In this document: positions 30,110 through 39,775 of the stretch, piece after piece
Layout: every line of letters begins with the position of its first letter
How positions within the stretch are numbered: position 1 is the first letter of the stretch
Origin: Bacteroides sp.
GTDB lineage: Bacteria; Bacteroidota; Bacteroidia; Bacteroidales; Muribaculaceae
Length of the DNA: 64,000 nt
Assembly: GCA_014802045.1 (NCBI GenBank)
Contig: JAAVDA010000014.1
Span: 29,750 to 93,749, forward strand
Reading direction: 5' to 3'
Made by a program: the position numbers and the translations under genes
The notes under the pieces: generated by a model
Told to the model about the DNA's origin: nothing
Database searches by the model: none
The model's input: only the letters and a program-made list of their open reading frames with translations

Positions 30110-31987
30110 TTAACTAAAATTGTCGGGGTGTGCAACATAATTCACGTGCATTTCACACTTTTTGCAGTCAAATTGGAGCGCGAAGCAATTGCGGCCTGAT
30201 TTAATGAACAGTTTTTCGGGCCATTTGGCGCCGGAGGGTGTGCGGAGGCATCTGCCGGCTTCACGGCGCAGGCAGTAGCGGGTGGTCATGAGCCGGGAGC
30301 CGTCGGGGGTGGCAAGGGTGGTCTCACGTGCGGGTGCCACTGATGTGAGGCCGGCTTCGGTGTAGACCTTTGCGGCCATCTGATTTGCCACATTGAGGGC
30401 TGATTCGGGCTGCAGAGTAGCGAGACGGGCAAGCTCGGCTTCGCATTGTGGCCGTCTGCGGTCATAGTGATATGAGGTGAGGCGTGTGCGGGCGAGCGCT
30501 TCGAGCAGGTCGCGCCGGAGGGGGGTGAGCAGAGACGCGGGTATAAACAGATTGCCGGCCAGATCGCAGACTTCGGTGATGGAGAAGTCTGTGTCGCCCG
30601 ATTTCTCAAGAATTTTCCGGCGGTTGGCTGTCTGAGGTGTGCGGGCTTCAGAAAGAGTGATATCGGATGCCACGGATGCTTCGTGGCCATCGCTGTCGGT
30701 TATGTCGAGGGCAATGCCGCGAGGAGTGGTGCGGAGGGTGAGTGATGCCGGAATCACCCTGCGCGATGTGGAGGAGCGTGATATTTCATCGTCCCAGGCT
30801 TTGTCGCGGTTGCGAAGCAGGGGAGTGCCAGGCTGAAGTGAGAGGGAGGTGGCCGGAAATAGGCGGTTGCCCTCCACTCTGTTGAGCCTGAATCCATTGA
30901 AGTTGCCCCGGGGGTCGAAATAGCCGAGTCCGTCGCCGTTGTTGAGCTTTATGCCCGGAGAGAGTTTCACTTCGATGAAATTCCCGCGGGAGGATATGAC
31001 ACGCCCAATGGTCTCTCCGAGCCATTTGGGCGACCGGAGTGAGGCCATGCCCGGACGGTCCGGGCGGCGGCTGGTGGTGAAATAGTCGGTGAAGCCACGG
31101 TTGAAGCTTTTTGTGAGCGATGGTGTGAAGGCGAGTTCGGTGCGTCCTGATGAAGCCCTGCGATAGAGCTGGGGATTGGCGTCGATAATGCTGTCGAGGG
31201 CAAGGCGATAGGCGGCAGTGACATTCTTCACATACGAAGCGTCTTTCAGGCGCCCCTCTATCTTGAAGGAGCTGACTCCGGCTGCGGCCATCCGGCCGAT
31301 CATGGCGCTGCGGTTGAGGTCGCGTAGCGACAGAAGGTGGCTGTTTTCCATCAGAATGTTGCCTTGCGCGTCAATGAGGTCGTAGGGGAGGCGGCAGAGC
31401 TGGGCACACTCTCCCCGGTTGGCGCTGCGGCCGGTTGCCGCGAGACTGGCATAGCAGGCTCCGCTATAGCTCACACACAGGGCTCCGTGGACAAACGCTT
31501 CTACGGGCACTGTCACGGCCCGGCTTATCTCGGCTGTCTCATCGAGGGTGAGTTCGCGTGCTATCACTATCTGACTCATGCCGCAGGCTTCCAGAAATCG
31601 GGCGCGCTCGGGGGTGCGGATATCGCATTGGGTGCTTGCATGAAGGGCTATCGGGGGAAGGTCCATGCGCAGGATGCCGAGGTCTTGAATGATGAGCGCG
31701 TCGGCTCCGGCTCTGTAGAGGCTCCAAATCATTTTTTCGACGCCGGCGAGTTCGTCGGGCATTATGATAGTGTTGAGCGCCACATATATGCGGGCGTTAA
31801 AGCGGTGGGCATAGTCGGCGGCGCGGGCAATATCGGAGACCGTAACTCCGGCAGCGGCTCTCGCGCTATGGGTGGGCGCGCCGATATATACAGCGTCGGC
31901 TCCATGACGCACAGCTTCTATGGCAATGTCGGCGTTGCGGGCCGGCGAGAGGAGTTCGAGAGGACGAGGTGATTTCTGCTGAGGCAT
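30110..31987 (-). CDS. Peptidase U32 family protein
   Basis: LELLSPARNADIAIEAVRHGADAVYIGAP, EAFVHGALCVSYSGACYAS, NRGECAQLCRLPY, SFKIEGRLKDASYV. Confidence 0.93.
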   Translation of the reverse strand: MPQQKSPRPLELLSPARNADIAIEAVRHGADAVYIGAPTHSARAAAGVTVSDIARAADYAHRFNARIYVALNTIIMPDELAGVEKMIWSLYRAGADALIIQDLGILRMDLPPIALHASTQCDIRTPERARFLEACGMSQIVIARELTLDETAEISRAVTVPVEAFVHGALCVSYSGACYASLAATGRSANRGECAQLCRLPYDLIDAQGNILMENSHLLSLRDLNRSAMIGRMAAAGVSSFKIEGRLKDASYVKNVTAAYRLALDSIIDANPQLYRRASSGRTELAFTPSLTKSFNRGFTDYFTTSRRPDRPGMASLRSPKWLGETIGRVISSRGNFIEVKLSPGIKLNNGDGLGYFDPRGNFNGFRLNRVEGNRLFPATSLSLQPGTPLLRNRDKAWDDEISRSSTSRRVIPASLTLRTTPRGIALDITDSDGHEASVASDITLSEARTPQTANRRKILEKSGDTDFSITEVCDLAGNLFIPASLLTPLRRDLLEALARTRLTSYHYDRRRPQCEAELARLATLQPESALNVANQMAAKVYTEAGLTSVAPARETTLATPDGSRLMTTRYCLRREAGRCLRTPSGAKWPEKLFIKSGRNCFALQFDCKKCEMHVNYVAHPDNFS

Positions 31988-32101
31988 AAACGGGGTTGGA
32001 TATGGGGGGATGAATCATCTTCTGCTTCGGAGTGCTCGTAGCCGTATGAAGGATGCGGGGCAATGCGGAGCCGGAAACTGATTTTTTCTACAAAGTTAAT
32101 A

Positions 32102-32282
32102 AAAAAAGCTCGCGCGGTGATGTCGGTCGACATTCCGCGCGAATGAAATAAATTTATAACTCTCTCTAATTACTATGCGATGCAATAATGTTTTTTCGAT
32201 TGGAGGTATTTGATCCTATATCTTTATTATCTAAGCGAGACGCTTAAAATATTGTTTCATTAAATTTACATTGCAAAGGTAA
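32102..32282 (-). ncRNA. Candidate small RNA or orphan leader with strong terminal hairpin
   Basis: Minus-strand TACCTTTG at about 32274-32281, then hairpin cgcgcggaatgtcg/cgacatcaccgcgcg and T-run at about 32101-32107; no ORF between. Confidence 0.3.
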
Positions 32283-32368
32283 TAGGAAATTTCCATATGT
32301 GAGTTACGACAATGTTACAATGCTGACACAGGTGTGTGGCTTGTGTGTTTTTTAACATTCGATAACGA

Positions 32369-33838
32369 TTACGCCTCTCCTCCACGCCATTTTTCAAGGG
32401 TGAACAGAAATTCGAGTCCGCCTCCCGAGCGGTTGTGGACGGAAATGGTGCCTCCGAGAGCTTCGATAGTGTTTTTGACGATAGGGAGTCCGAGGCCGGT
32501 GCCTCCGGTCTTGCGCGCGCGTCCGGCGTCGATTCTATAGAAACGCTCGAATAGGTGGGGGAGGTGTTGGGGTTCGACTCCGGTGCCGTTGTCGTAGAAG
32601 CTGAAAGTGTAGTATTTCTCTGACTCTACCACGAGTTTCAGCCCCATCTCGGTGCCGTGTGAATGGAGAGCGGCATTTTTTATGAGATTTGACACCATAC
32701 CGCTCAGCAGGTGGGAGTTGCCTTTCACGGTGCAGTCGAGGGGGAGATTGTAGTGGAAGGTCATATTGCCGGCGAGTCCGGAAATGGTGAGATCATTTTC
32801 GATGGTGAAAACGAGGTCGTGGAAATCTACTTGGGTGACAGGCACATTGCCGGCTCCATCTTCGAGTCGGGTCATTGTGGACACATCGTTGAGAAGCAGG
32901 CATAGGCGCTCCACATTCTCCCATGTGCGTTTCATGAACCGCTCGCGGGTGGCGGCATCCATGTCGGGGTTGGAGATGATGGTGTCGAGGTAGCCTCTGA
33001 TTACTCCAACGGGGGTTTTGAGCTCATGATTGATATTGTTGGTGAGGTCGCGCTTGAGGCGTGCTTTCTCTTCCACTGCATGGAGCGCTATGCGATGTTC
33101 TTTCTCACTTCGCTTCACGGCCTCAGTGCGGTCGTGATAGAGCTTAACGATTTGTCGCGACACATCGCCGAGCTCATCGTGGGGAAATTTGTCGGCATCG
33201 TAAAGTTTCTCTGAATTGCCTGCTCTGTTGGCAAAGTCGCGCAGCAGATTGACGCTGCGTGTGAGTAATCGGGTGGAGAAAATACATCCTATGATTGCCG
33301 CTACCGTAATCACGGCGAGCATAATCCAGATGTCAGAGCCGATTGAGAGCGCTTCGCCTATCGAGAGGGTGTAGGGCATAGCGGTGTAGACAAAGATTTT
33401 ACCGTCTTTGCTCAGCTCTGTGCGGACAAGATAGTTCATGTCGCCAATCTGCTCGCGGTAGGTGGCCGAACGCTTGATGGCGTTGAAGGCTTCTTCGGAT
33501 GGACGGCTCACTTCGGTGAAGTCTTGCAACACCGGCAGCCCCGCATGATACATTAGCTGTCCATTCGAAGAGTAGACATTGACCGAGATGTCATCGTAGA
33601 GCGACCCTTCGTAGTATTCGTTGATGAAGTTTACGAACGGGCGGAGGTTGGTGCCTCTCTGATAGGCGTCAATGATTCGCTGGCAGATGAATTTGAGATC
33701 TCTTTCCAGCATGCTTTTACGGTAGTCAGACTCCCGGCGATACTGGAACACGATCAGCACTCCGATGATGGCAAGCATCATGCCGAGCATCGGAATGAAG
33801 AGCCTCAGCCTATAGCTAAACCGTCTCTTTGAAGCCAT
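32369..33838 (-). CDS. Sensor histidine kinase (HAMP, HisKA, HATPase)
   Basis: NNINHELKTPVGVIRGYLD, NLIKNAALHS, DNGTGVEPQHLPHLFERFYRID, GGTGLGLPIV. Confidence 0.95.
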   Translation of the reverse strand: MASKRRFSYRLRLFIPMLGMMLAIIGVLIVFQYRRESDYRKSMLERDLKFICQRIIDAYQRGTNLRPFVNFINEYYEGSLYDDISVNVYSSNGQLMYHAGLPVLQDFTEVSRPSEEAFNAIKRSATYREQIGDMNYLVRTELSKDGKIFVYTAMPYTLSIGEALSIGSDIWIMLAVITVAAIIGCIFSTRLLTRSVNLLRDFANRAGNSEKLYDADKFPHDELGDVSRQIVKLYHDRTEAVKRSEKEHRIALHAVEEKARLKRDLTNNINHELKTPVGVIRGYLDTIISNPDMDAATRERFMKRTWENVERLCLLLNDVSTMTRLEDGAGNVPVTQVDFHDLVFTIENDLTISGLAGNMTFHYNLPLDCTVKGNSHLLSGMVSNLIKNAALHSHGTEMGLKLVVESEKYYTFSFYDNGTGVEPQHLPHLFERFYRIDAGRARKTGGTGLGLPIVKNTIEALGGTISVHNRSGGGLEFLFTLEKWRGGEA

Positions 33839-34526
33839 AGCCGAATCCGAGTCGGGTAACTATGTTATTGCCGTAGACCCCCACTTTTTTGCGGAGACGC
33901 GCGATATTGGTGTCGATGGTGCGGTTGGTCACAACCACGTCGCTTGACCATACCTGGCGGATGATTTCCTCGCGTGAATAGATGCGGTTGCGGTGCTGAA
34001 GAAGGAAAAGAAGAATGTCGAACTCGGTTTTGGTGAGATTGATTTCCTGACCGTTGAGATAGCAGAGCTTTTCATTGCGGTCTATGCGGAGATTCTCGAA
34101 AGTGATGTCGGGCTCGTAGATGCCGGTGGTGGGTGTGAGGTTCCACTGGCGTGTGGCCTGGCTGCGGCGGAGCACGGCGCGCACTCTGGCAAGCACCTCG
34201 CTGATGACGAATGGTTTGGTGATATAGTCGTCGGCTCCGATATTGAGACCCATCACAGTGTCGTCTTCGCCGCTCAGGGCTGAGCAGAAGATTATGGGTG
34301 TGTTTTCGGTCACAGCGTTGTTGCGGATGCGTTTTGCGAAATCAAATCCGCTGAGGCGCTCCATCATGATGTCGACAATCATCAGAGAATAAGATGAAAG
34401 GTCGAGTGTGAGTGCTTCTTCGGCGCTATATGCGCAGTCCACTTCATAGCCCTCTTTCTCAAGGTTGAATTTAAGGATTTCGCACAATGATTCCTCATCG
34501 TCGATTACCAATATCTTTATATGCAT
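33816..34526 (-). CDS. OmpR/PhoB-family response regulator
   Basis: ILVIDDEESLCEIL, IVDIMM, KPF; C-terminal TKTEFDILLFLLQHRNRIYSREEIIRQVW. Confidence 0.96.
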   Translation of the reverse strand: MHIKILVIDDEESLCEILKFNLEKEGYEVDCAYSAEEALTLDLSSYSLMIVDIMMERLSGFDFAKRIRNNAVTENTPIIFCSALSGEDDTVMGLNIGADDYITKPFVISEVLARVRAVLRRSQATRQWNLTPTTGIYEPDITFENLRIDRNEKLCYLNGQEINLTKTEFDILLFLLQHRNRIYSREEIIRQVWSSDVVVTNRTIDTNIARLRKKVGVYGNNIVTRLGFGYGFKETV

Positions 34527-34813
34527 ATACTGTATGGGTAAGTATTAAGTTTCTCTATTTCTTTGCATCTTGTGGCTCACGGAGGGCAACGTGCAGTCGT
34601 TCAACCGCATGAAAAAGACCCTACGACATCCCGCCTCATGAGCCATTGCGATATTGATATGAATGCCGCCGGAAATAGGGTGAAAGGGCATTATATATAA
34701 TAATAAGGTGTGGGCCTACACAAGTGGGAGTGATAACCATCAAATTGCGGTGTAAAGGTACAAATTTGTAACGAGACCGATAGGTTAAAGAGTGTTAATT
34801 GCTGTCAGGGCGT

Positions 34814-34936
34814 CGAACTACCTGCTCCTATAGATGTTCTAAGTGTATAATTACTATATTTGCACTGTGTTTTTTCATGGTATTAGATTTAAGGTTAAAA
34901 AAAATCGGTCTGTCGGGATGACAGGCCGATTTTTTT
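34814..34936 (+). ncRNA. Duplicated promoter-hairpin unit, copy 1 (candidate small RNA)
   Basis: TATATTTG then ~65 nt ending in aaaaatcggtctgtcgggatgacaggccgattttttt. Confidence 0.5.
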
Positions 34937-35006
34937 ATATCAGCGCAGTTGATATGGATGCTGACTAAGATGAGACGGTCAATTCGAAAAAAAATCTCTA
35001 TCGGGC

Positions 35007-35128
35007 CGAACCATCTGCTCCTATAGATGTTCTAAGAGTATAATTACTATATTTGCACTGTGTTTTTTCATGGTATTAGATTTAAGGTTAAAAAAAATCG
35101 GTCTGCCGGGAGGCAGGCCGATTTTTTT
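35007..35128 (+). ncRNA. Duplicated promoter-hairpin unit, copy 2 (candidate small RNA)
   Basis: Near-identical to 34814-34936 at 193-bp period; stem change CTGCC/GGCAG versus CTGTC/GACAG. Confidence 0.5.
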
Positions 35129-35152
35129 GGAGTATACAGGTGATGAAAAAAG

Positions 35153-37159
35153 TCAGAGGGGAGAGTAGGTGGAGGAGTAGCGGAGCATCTGGGGAATATA
35201 GTCTTCCGAATAGCTCACGGTCACATCGGTCACATTGCCGTCGGAGTCTTTCACGAGTGTGTAGACCGGATTGACAAATCCCTTGTAGGGGGCGATTGAG
35301 AGGGCCGCATAGCGGTCTATCACCTCTTTGTGGATGGCGGGGTCTACACGCACGGCGTATTTCTCAACGAGTTCGCGTCCGGCTTCATAGTCGCCCTCGC
35401 TCTTTATGCGCTGGATTTCGCCGAGAAGCTCTCCGAAGAGTGAACGCAGACGAGGATAGTCGTTGACCACAAGATTGGTTTTGCCGTTGGTTTTCACAAG
35501 CGAGAGCGCGCCCTCGGCGGAGCCTTTTTCGAGCACCCATTCGGAGATGAGCTTACGGTTGCGCATATGAGCTTCCTCCACATCTTTGCCCGGCTCGATG
35601 CGGATGAGCTGGGTCATAAGACCGTTGAGGAGATATTTGTAGTATTGCGGTTTGTAGGCGTCGGGGTTGTCGAGCAAGCCGAGCTCTATCAGTTTGGGGT
35701 CTGCGAGATAATAGAGCGCGAAGAGATCGGCGCGTGCTTCTTCGAGGGTGGAGCCGTGGGCTTTTAGCGCGTCGGGGTCCACTCCGGGGAGCAGGCGTCC
35801 GGAAGCGTGGCCGAGACATTCGTGGAGGTCGGTGTGGAGATTGTCGGTGATGAAGAGATAGCGGTCCATCATGGAGCGTATCTCAGGGTCGGGCACAAAC
35901 TCCTCATTGAATCCGTTGCCGTGGGATGCTTCGTCGTAGGCCTGGGTGATGTTTTCGATAGTGACCGATTTCGATCCATGCTCCGCACGAATCCAGTTGG
36001 AGTTGGGGAGATTGATTCCGATGGGTGTGGCGGGATAGGAGTCGCCGGCAAGTATGGCTGCTGTAATCACTTTGGCGGTTACACCTTTCACCTTATCCTT
36101 GCGGAAACGGGGGTCGACGGGCGAATTGGCCTCGAACCAGTCGGCCGACGAAGAGATAATCTCTGTGCGGTGCGAGGCATCGAGATTCTTGAAGTTGACA
36201 ATGCTCTCGTAGGCGCCGGTCATGCCGAGAGGGTCGCCGTAGCTTTCTATGAAGCCGTTGATGAAATCTATCTGCGAGTCGGTGTCGTCAACCCAGAGGA
36301 TTGAATAATCGTCGAAAGTTTTCAGCGAGCCGGTGGTATAGAATTCGATAAGCTTTTCAATGACGGCTTTCTGCTTGGGGTTTTCGGCAAATTTAGAGGC
36401 TTTGCGGAGCTCGTCTACGATTTTCTCTATAGCGGGGGAGTAGAGACCTCCGGCCATGTAGGTCTGTTCGATGACATTGCCATCGGCATCGAGAGCCACT
36501 CGGGTGTTCAGTCCGTGCATCACCGGAGAAGTTTCCGTGGTGTCTTTTCTGGCGTTATAGTAATCTTCCACCATCTGCTGGGTGAGACCGGGAGCATAGA
36601 GATTGTTGGCCGAAGTGGCTATGAGGTCGGCGCCTTCAGCCTGATTCACGCGCTTGGCCATGACCGACGGATTGAAAATCACGTCGATAAGAGTGGCGTA
36701 GTCGTCGCCGGGATGTTTGTCGGCAGGGAGCGTGTCGACAATGCCACGGAGAAACTCTTCGGTGAATCCGGGGGTGAACTTATCCATCGAATAGTGGTGA
36801 TGGATGCCGTTGCCGAACCATATCTGCTTGAGATAAAGTTCGAGCGCGCGAAACTGCGGGTCGTTGCGGTCGCCTTTGTAGCCGGTGTAGGCATTTTCTA
36901 TGAGGCGGCGAATGGCGAGATTGTAGCGGTTGTTCTGATCCCACAGGATGTCGCGGCCCCATAGGGCGGCTTCTGTGAGATGATATATGAGCTGCTTCTG
37001 CCGGAGTGAGAGCTGTTCGAAGCCGGGCACTCTGTAGCGGAGCACTTCTATATCTGCAAAACGATCGGCCACGTAGTTGAATTTGTCGGTCTCTGTAGCC
37101 ATGGCGGTAGATGTAAATGCAATCGCCGCTGCTGCGGCGGAAGAAATCAAACGGTTCAT
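35153..37159 (-). CDS. Dipeptidyl-peptidase III family zinc peptidase (M49)
   Basis: HTDLHECLGHASGRL zinc motif with EEARADLFALYYL; signal peptide; start trimmed to MNRLISSAAAA. Confidence 0.93.
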   Translation of the reverse strand: MNRLISSAAAAAIAFTSTAMATETDKFNYVADRFADIEVLRYRVPGFEQLSLRQKQLIYHLTEAALWGRDILWDQNNRYNLAIRRLIENAYTGYKGDRNDPQFRALELYLKQIWFGNGIHHHYSMDKFTPGFTEEFLRGIVDTLPADKHPGDDYATLIDVIFNPSVMAKRVNQAEGADLIATSANNLYAPGLTQQMVEDYYNARKDTTETSPVMHGLNTRVALDADGNVIEQTYMAGGLYSPAIEKIVDELRKASKFAENPKQKAVIEKLIEFYTTGSLKTFDDYSILWVDDTDSQIDFINGFIESYGDPLGMTGAYESIVNFKNLDASHRTEIISSSADWFEANSPVDPRFRKDKVKGVTAKVITAAILAGDSYPATPIGINLPNSNWIRAEHGSKSVTIENITQAYDEASHGNGFNEEFVPDPEIRSMMDRYLFITDNLHTDLHECLGHASGRLLPGVDPDALKAHGSTLEEARADLFALYYLADPKLIELGLLDNPDAYKPQYYKYLLNGLMTQLIRIEPGKDVEEAHMRNRKLISEWVLEKGSAEGALSLVKTNGKTNLVVNDYPRLRSLFGELLGEIQRIKSEGDYEAGRELVEKYAVRVDPAIHKEVIDRYAALSIAPYKGFVNPVYTLVKDSDGNVTDVTVSYSEDYIPQMLRYSSTYSPL

Positions 37160-38343
37160 TCGATATATAATATGAGTCCCTTGAGGTATTCTCCTTCGGG
37201 ATGGTAAATATTCACAGGGTGGTCTGCCGGCTGTGTGAGCTGATGGAGTATGCGCACTTTGCGGCCTGTCTGGGCGGCGGCAGAGAAAACAGCCAGCCGG
37301 AACTGCTCTTTGGTGATGGCCTGAGAGCACGAGAAGGTGAAGAGGAAGCTGCCGGGAGCCATTTTCTCGATAGCGCGGGCGTTGAGTCGCTGGTATCCCC
37401 GGAGTGCATTGCGGATAGCGCTGCGGTGTTTGGCAAATGCGGGGGGGTCGAGCACCACGAGGTCGTAGGCGCCGGTTTCCATGTCGGCAAGGAATCTGAA
37501 TGCGTCTTCTGCGGCAGCATCGTGGCGGGTGTCGCCGGGGAAATTGAGCTCCACATTGGCGCGGGTCAGAGCGATAGCCTTGGCCGAACTATCGACAGAG
37601 GTGACTTTTTCGGCTCCGCCACGCATGGCGTAGACAGAGAAGCCGCCGGTGTAGCAGAACATGTTGAGCACTCGTCGGCCGTGGCTATAGCGTTCGAGCA
37701 GGGCACGGTTGTCGCGCTGGTCAACGAAAAATCCTGTTTTCTGCCCCTTGAGCCAGTCTACATGAAACTTGAGTCCGTTTTCTGTGGCAATGTCGCCGGC
37801 AAATGAGCCGACGATATAGTCGTTCTGCGGGTCGAGGCTCGCTTTGTAGGGGAGGGTGGTTTCCGACTTATAGTAGACGTTTTCGATTCCAGCTCCGGGA
37901 AGGTTGACGAGAGCCGACGCAATTATATTGCGGGCGAAGTGCATGGCCGGAGAATGAGCCTGAACTACGGCTGTGGGGCCATAGATGTCTACGACCAGTC
38001 CGGGAAGGAAGTCTCCCTCGCCGTGGACGAGACGGAAAGCATCGGTGTGGCTGCTCTTTATGCCGAGAGCCGTGCGTAGACGCCATGCTTCGGAAAGACG
38101 GCGAGCAAAGAAGGCTTCGTCAATCTCCGTGTCGGCATTGTCGAGCATTCTGACGGCAATGCTGCCTATCTGATAGTGGCCTACTCCGAGCAGACGGCCT
38201 TCGGAGTCGACCACTCTAACGGTGTCGCCCTCCTCTATATCTGTGTCGGCATGGTCTATGGCTCCGGAAAACACCCAGGGGTGAAACCGCAGCAGTGATT
38301 CTTCTTTGCCACGCCGGAGTCGGATGGTTTTATATCCAGTCAT
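37156..38343 (-). CDS. Class I SAM-dependent rRNA methyltransferase (RlmI-like, PUA domain)
   Basis: RFHPWVFSGAID, GFFVDQRDNRALLERYSHGRRVLNMFCYTGGFSVYA, LVVLDPPAFAKHR. Confidence 0.92.
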   Translation of the reverse strand: MTGYKTIRLRRGKEESLLRFHPWVFSGAIDHADTDIEEGDTVRVVDSEGRLLGVGHYQIGSIAVRMLDNADTEIDEAFFARRLSEAWRLRTALGIKSSHTDAFRLVHGEGDFLPGLVVDIYGPTAVVQAHSPAMHFARNIIASALVNLPGAGIENVYYKSETTLPYKASLDPQNDYIVGSFAGDIATENGLKFHVDWLKGQKTGFFVDQRDNRALLERYSHGRRVLNMFCYTGGFSVYAMRGGAEKVTSVDSSAKAIALTRANVELNFPGDTRHDAAAEDAFRFLADMETGAYDLVVLDPPAFAKHRSAIRNALRGYQRLNARAIEKMAPGSFLFTFSCSQAITKEQFRLAVFSAAAQTGRKVRILHQLTQPADHPVNIYHPEGEYLKGLILYIE

Positions 38344-38388
38344 GTGTGTAGTGATAAGTATATGTGGTCTCTGAGATGTGTGGTCTAT

Positions 38389-39753
38389 TTATCTGAATGC
38401 CCGGAAGAGGTCGTTGCCGTTGGCATAGATAAGGAGCAGAAGCAGGAAGGCCATGCCCACATACTGGGCATATTCCATCACCTTCTCGCTCGGTTTGCGG
38501 CGTGAGATGACTTCGTAGAGGAGAAACATCACATGGCCTCCGTCGAGTGCGGGGATGGGGATGATGTTCATGAACGCGAGAGCCACGGAGAGGAACGCCG
38601 TGATTTGCCAGAAGCTATACCAGTTCCACTTTTCGGGGAAAAGACTTCCGATAGAGCCGAATCCGCCGATGCTCTGCGCGCCCTCCGATGTGAAGACATA
38701 TTTCAGGGAGCCGACATAGTTGGACAGTGTGCCGGTGCCAATCTCCCATCCTTTGGGAATGGAGCTGAAGAGGCCATAGCGCACAGCCACGGTGGGATAG
38801 ATTTCGGTGGGTGACTTTAGCTGAAAGCCGAGTTTGCCGCCATCGGTGGGGGTGGCGGTGAGGTTTAGGGGCTGTCCGTCGCGCTCCACTGTGATCTGCA
38901 CCGGTTTGCCAGCCATAGCTGCCAGAGCGGGGACAAGTTCGGTGAAGGCCGGCGTGGGGGTGGATCCAACGGCTACAATGCGGTCGCCCTCACGGATGCC
39001 GGCCTCTGATGCGGGGCCGCCGCCCACGATTTTGTCAACGAACACCGGCACGCGATAGGCCATGAAGCCTTTTTGGTCGTTGAGCTTAAGCACGAAATTT
39101 TCGGGGATGGCTATCTCTACGGTGTCGGTGTGATTGCGGAGCACCTTTACGCTCTTGGCCTGAGCCATCTGCAGAGGATAGTCGGGGTCGGCGGCAGAGA
39201 GTTCGCGTCCATCGGCACTGAGGGGTATGTCGCCGTTGCGGAATCCGATTTCCTGAGCGGCAGGCACGAAATCCATGCCCTCGTAGGCTTCGCGCAGGGG
39301 GATGTAGCGGTCGCCCCAGTGCCAGGCTATGCCTGCATAGATCACAATGGCGAGGATGAAATTGAAGAGCACACCGCCGAGCATCACGAGCAGACGCTGA
39401 TAGGCGGGCTTGGCGCGGAACTCCCAGGGCTGCTCGGGTGCGGCCATCTGCTCCTTGTCCATAGACTCGTCGATCATTCCGGCGATTTTCACATAGCCGC
39501 CGAGTGGTAGCCAGCCGATGCCGTATTCGGTGTCGCGCCAGGTGGCCACTTCGTTGCCGTTTTTGTCATATTTGGGTTTTCCCTTCTTCGGTTTCCATTT
39601 GAATAATGAAAACCATGGATTGAAGAAGAGATAGAATTTTTCAACCTTGATGCCGAAAGATCGGGCGATAATGTAGTGGCCGAACTCATGGATCACTACC
39701 AGAAAGGCAAGCGCTACGATGAGCTGGGCGGCTTTGATAAGAAAAGATTCCAT
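38389..39753 (-). CDS. rseP: RIP metalloprotease RseP (site-2 protease)
   Basis: VVIHEFGHYI, PDZ domain, NIIPIPALDGGH; start trimmed to MESFLIKAAQ. Confidence 0.95.
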   Translation of the reverse strand: MESFLIKAAQLIVALAFLVVIHEFGHYIIARSFGIKVEKFYLFFNPWFSLFKWKPKKGKPKYDKNGNEVATWRDTEYGIGWLPLGGYVKIAGMIDESMDKEQMAAPEQPWEFRAKPAYQRLLVMLGGVLFNFILAIVIYAGIAWHWGDRYIPLREAYEGMDFVPAAQEIGFRNGDIPLSADGRELSAADPDYPLQMAQAKSVKVLRNHTDTVEIAIPENFVLKLNDQKGFMAYRVPVFVDKIVGGGPASEAGIREGDRIVAVGSTPTPAFTELVPALAAMAGKPVQITVERDGQPLNLTATPTDGGKLGFQLKSPTEIYPTVAVRYGLFSSIPKGWEIGTGTLSNYVGSLKYVFTSEGAQSIGGFGSIGSLFPEKWNWYSFWQITAFLSVALAFMNIIPIPALDGGHVMFLLYEVISRRKPSEKVMEYAQYVGMAFLLLLLIYANGNDLFRAFR

Positions 39754-39775
39754 TGGATGATGTAGTATTACTTGT

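Noticed and set aside
30110-31987. Frameshift or fusion in the U32 peptidase because of its length
   Set aside because: Two-part U32 proteins of this size are normal in Bacteroidales; frame is continuous.
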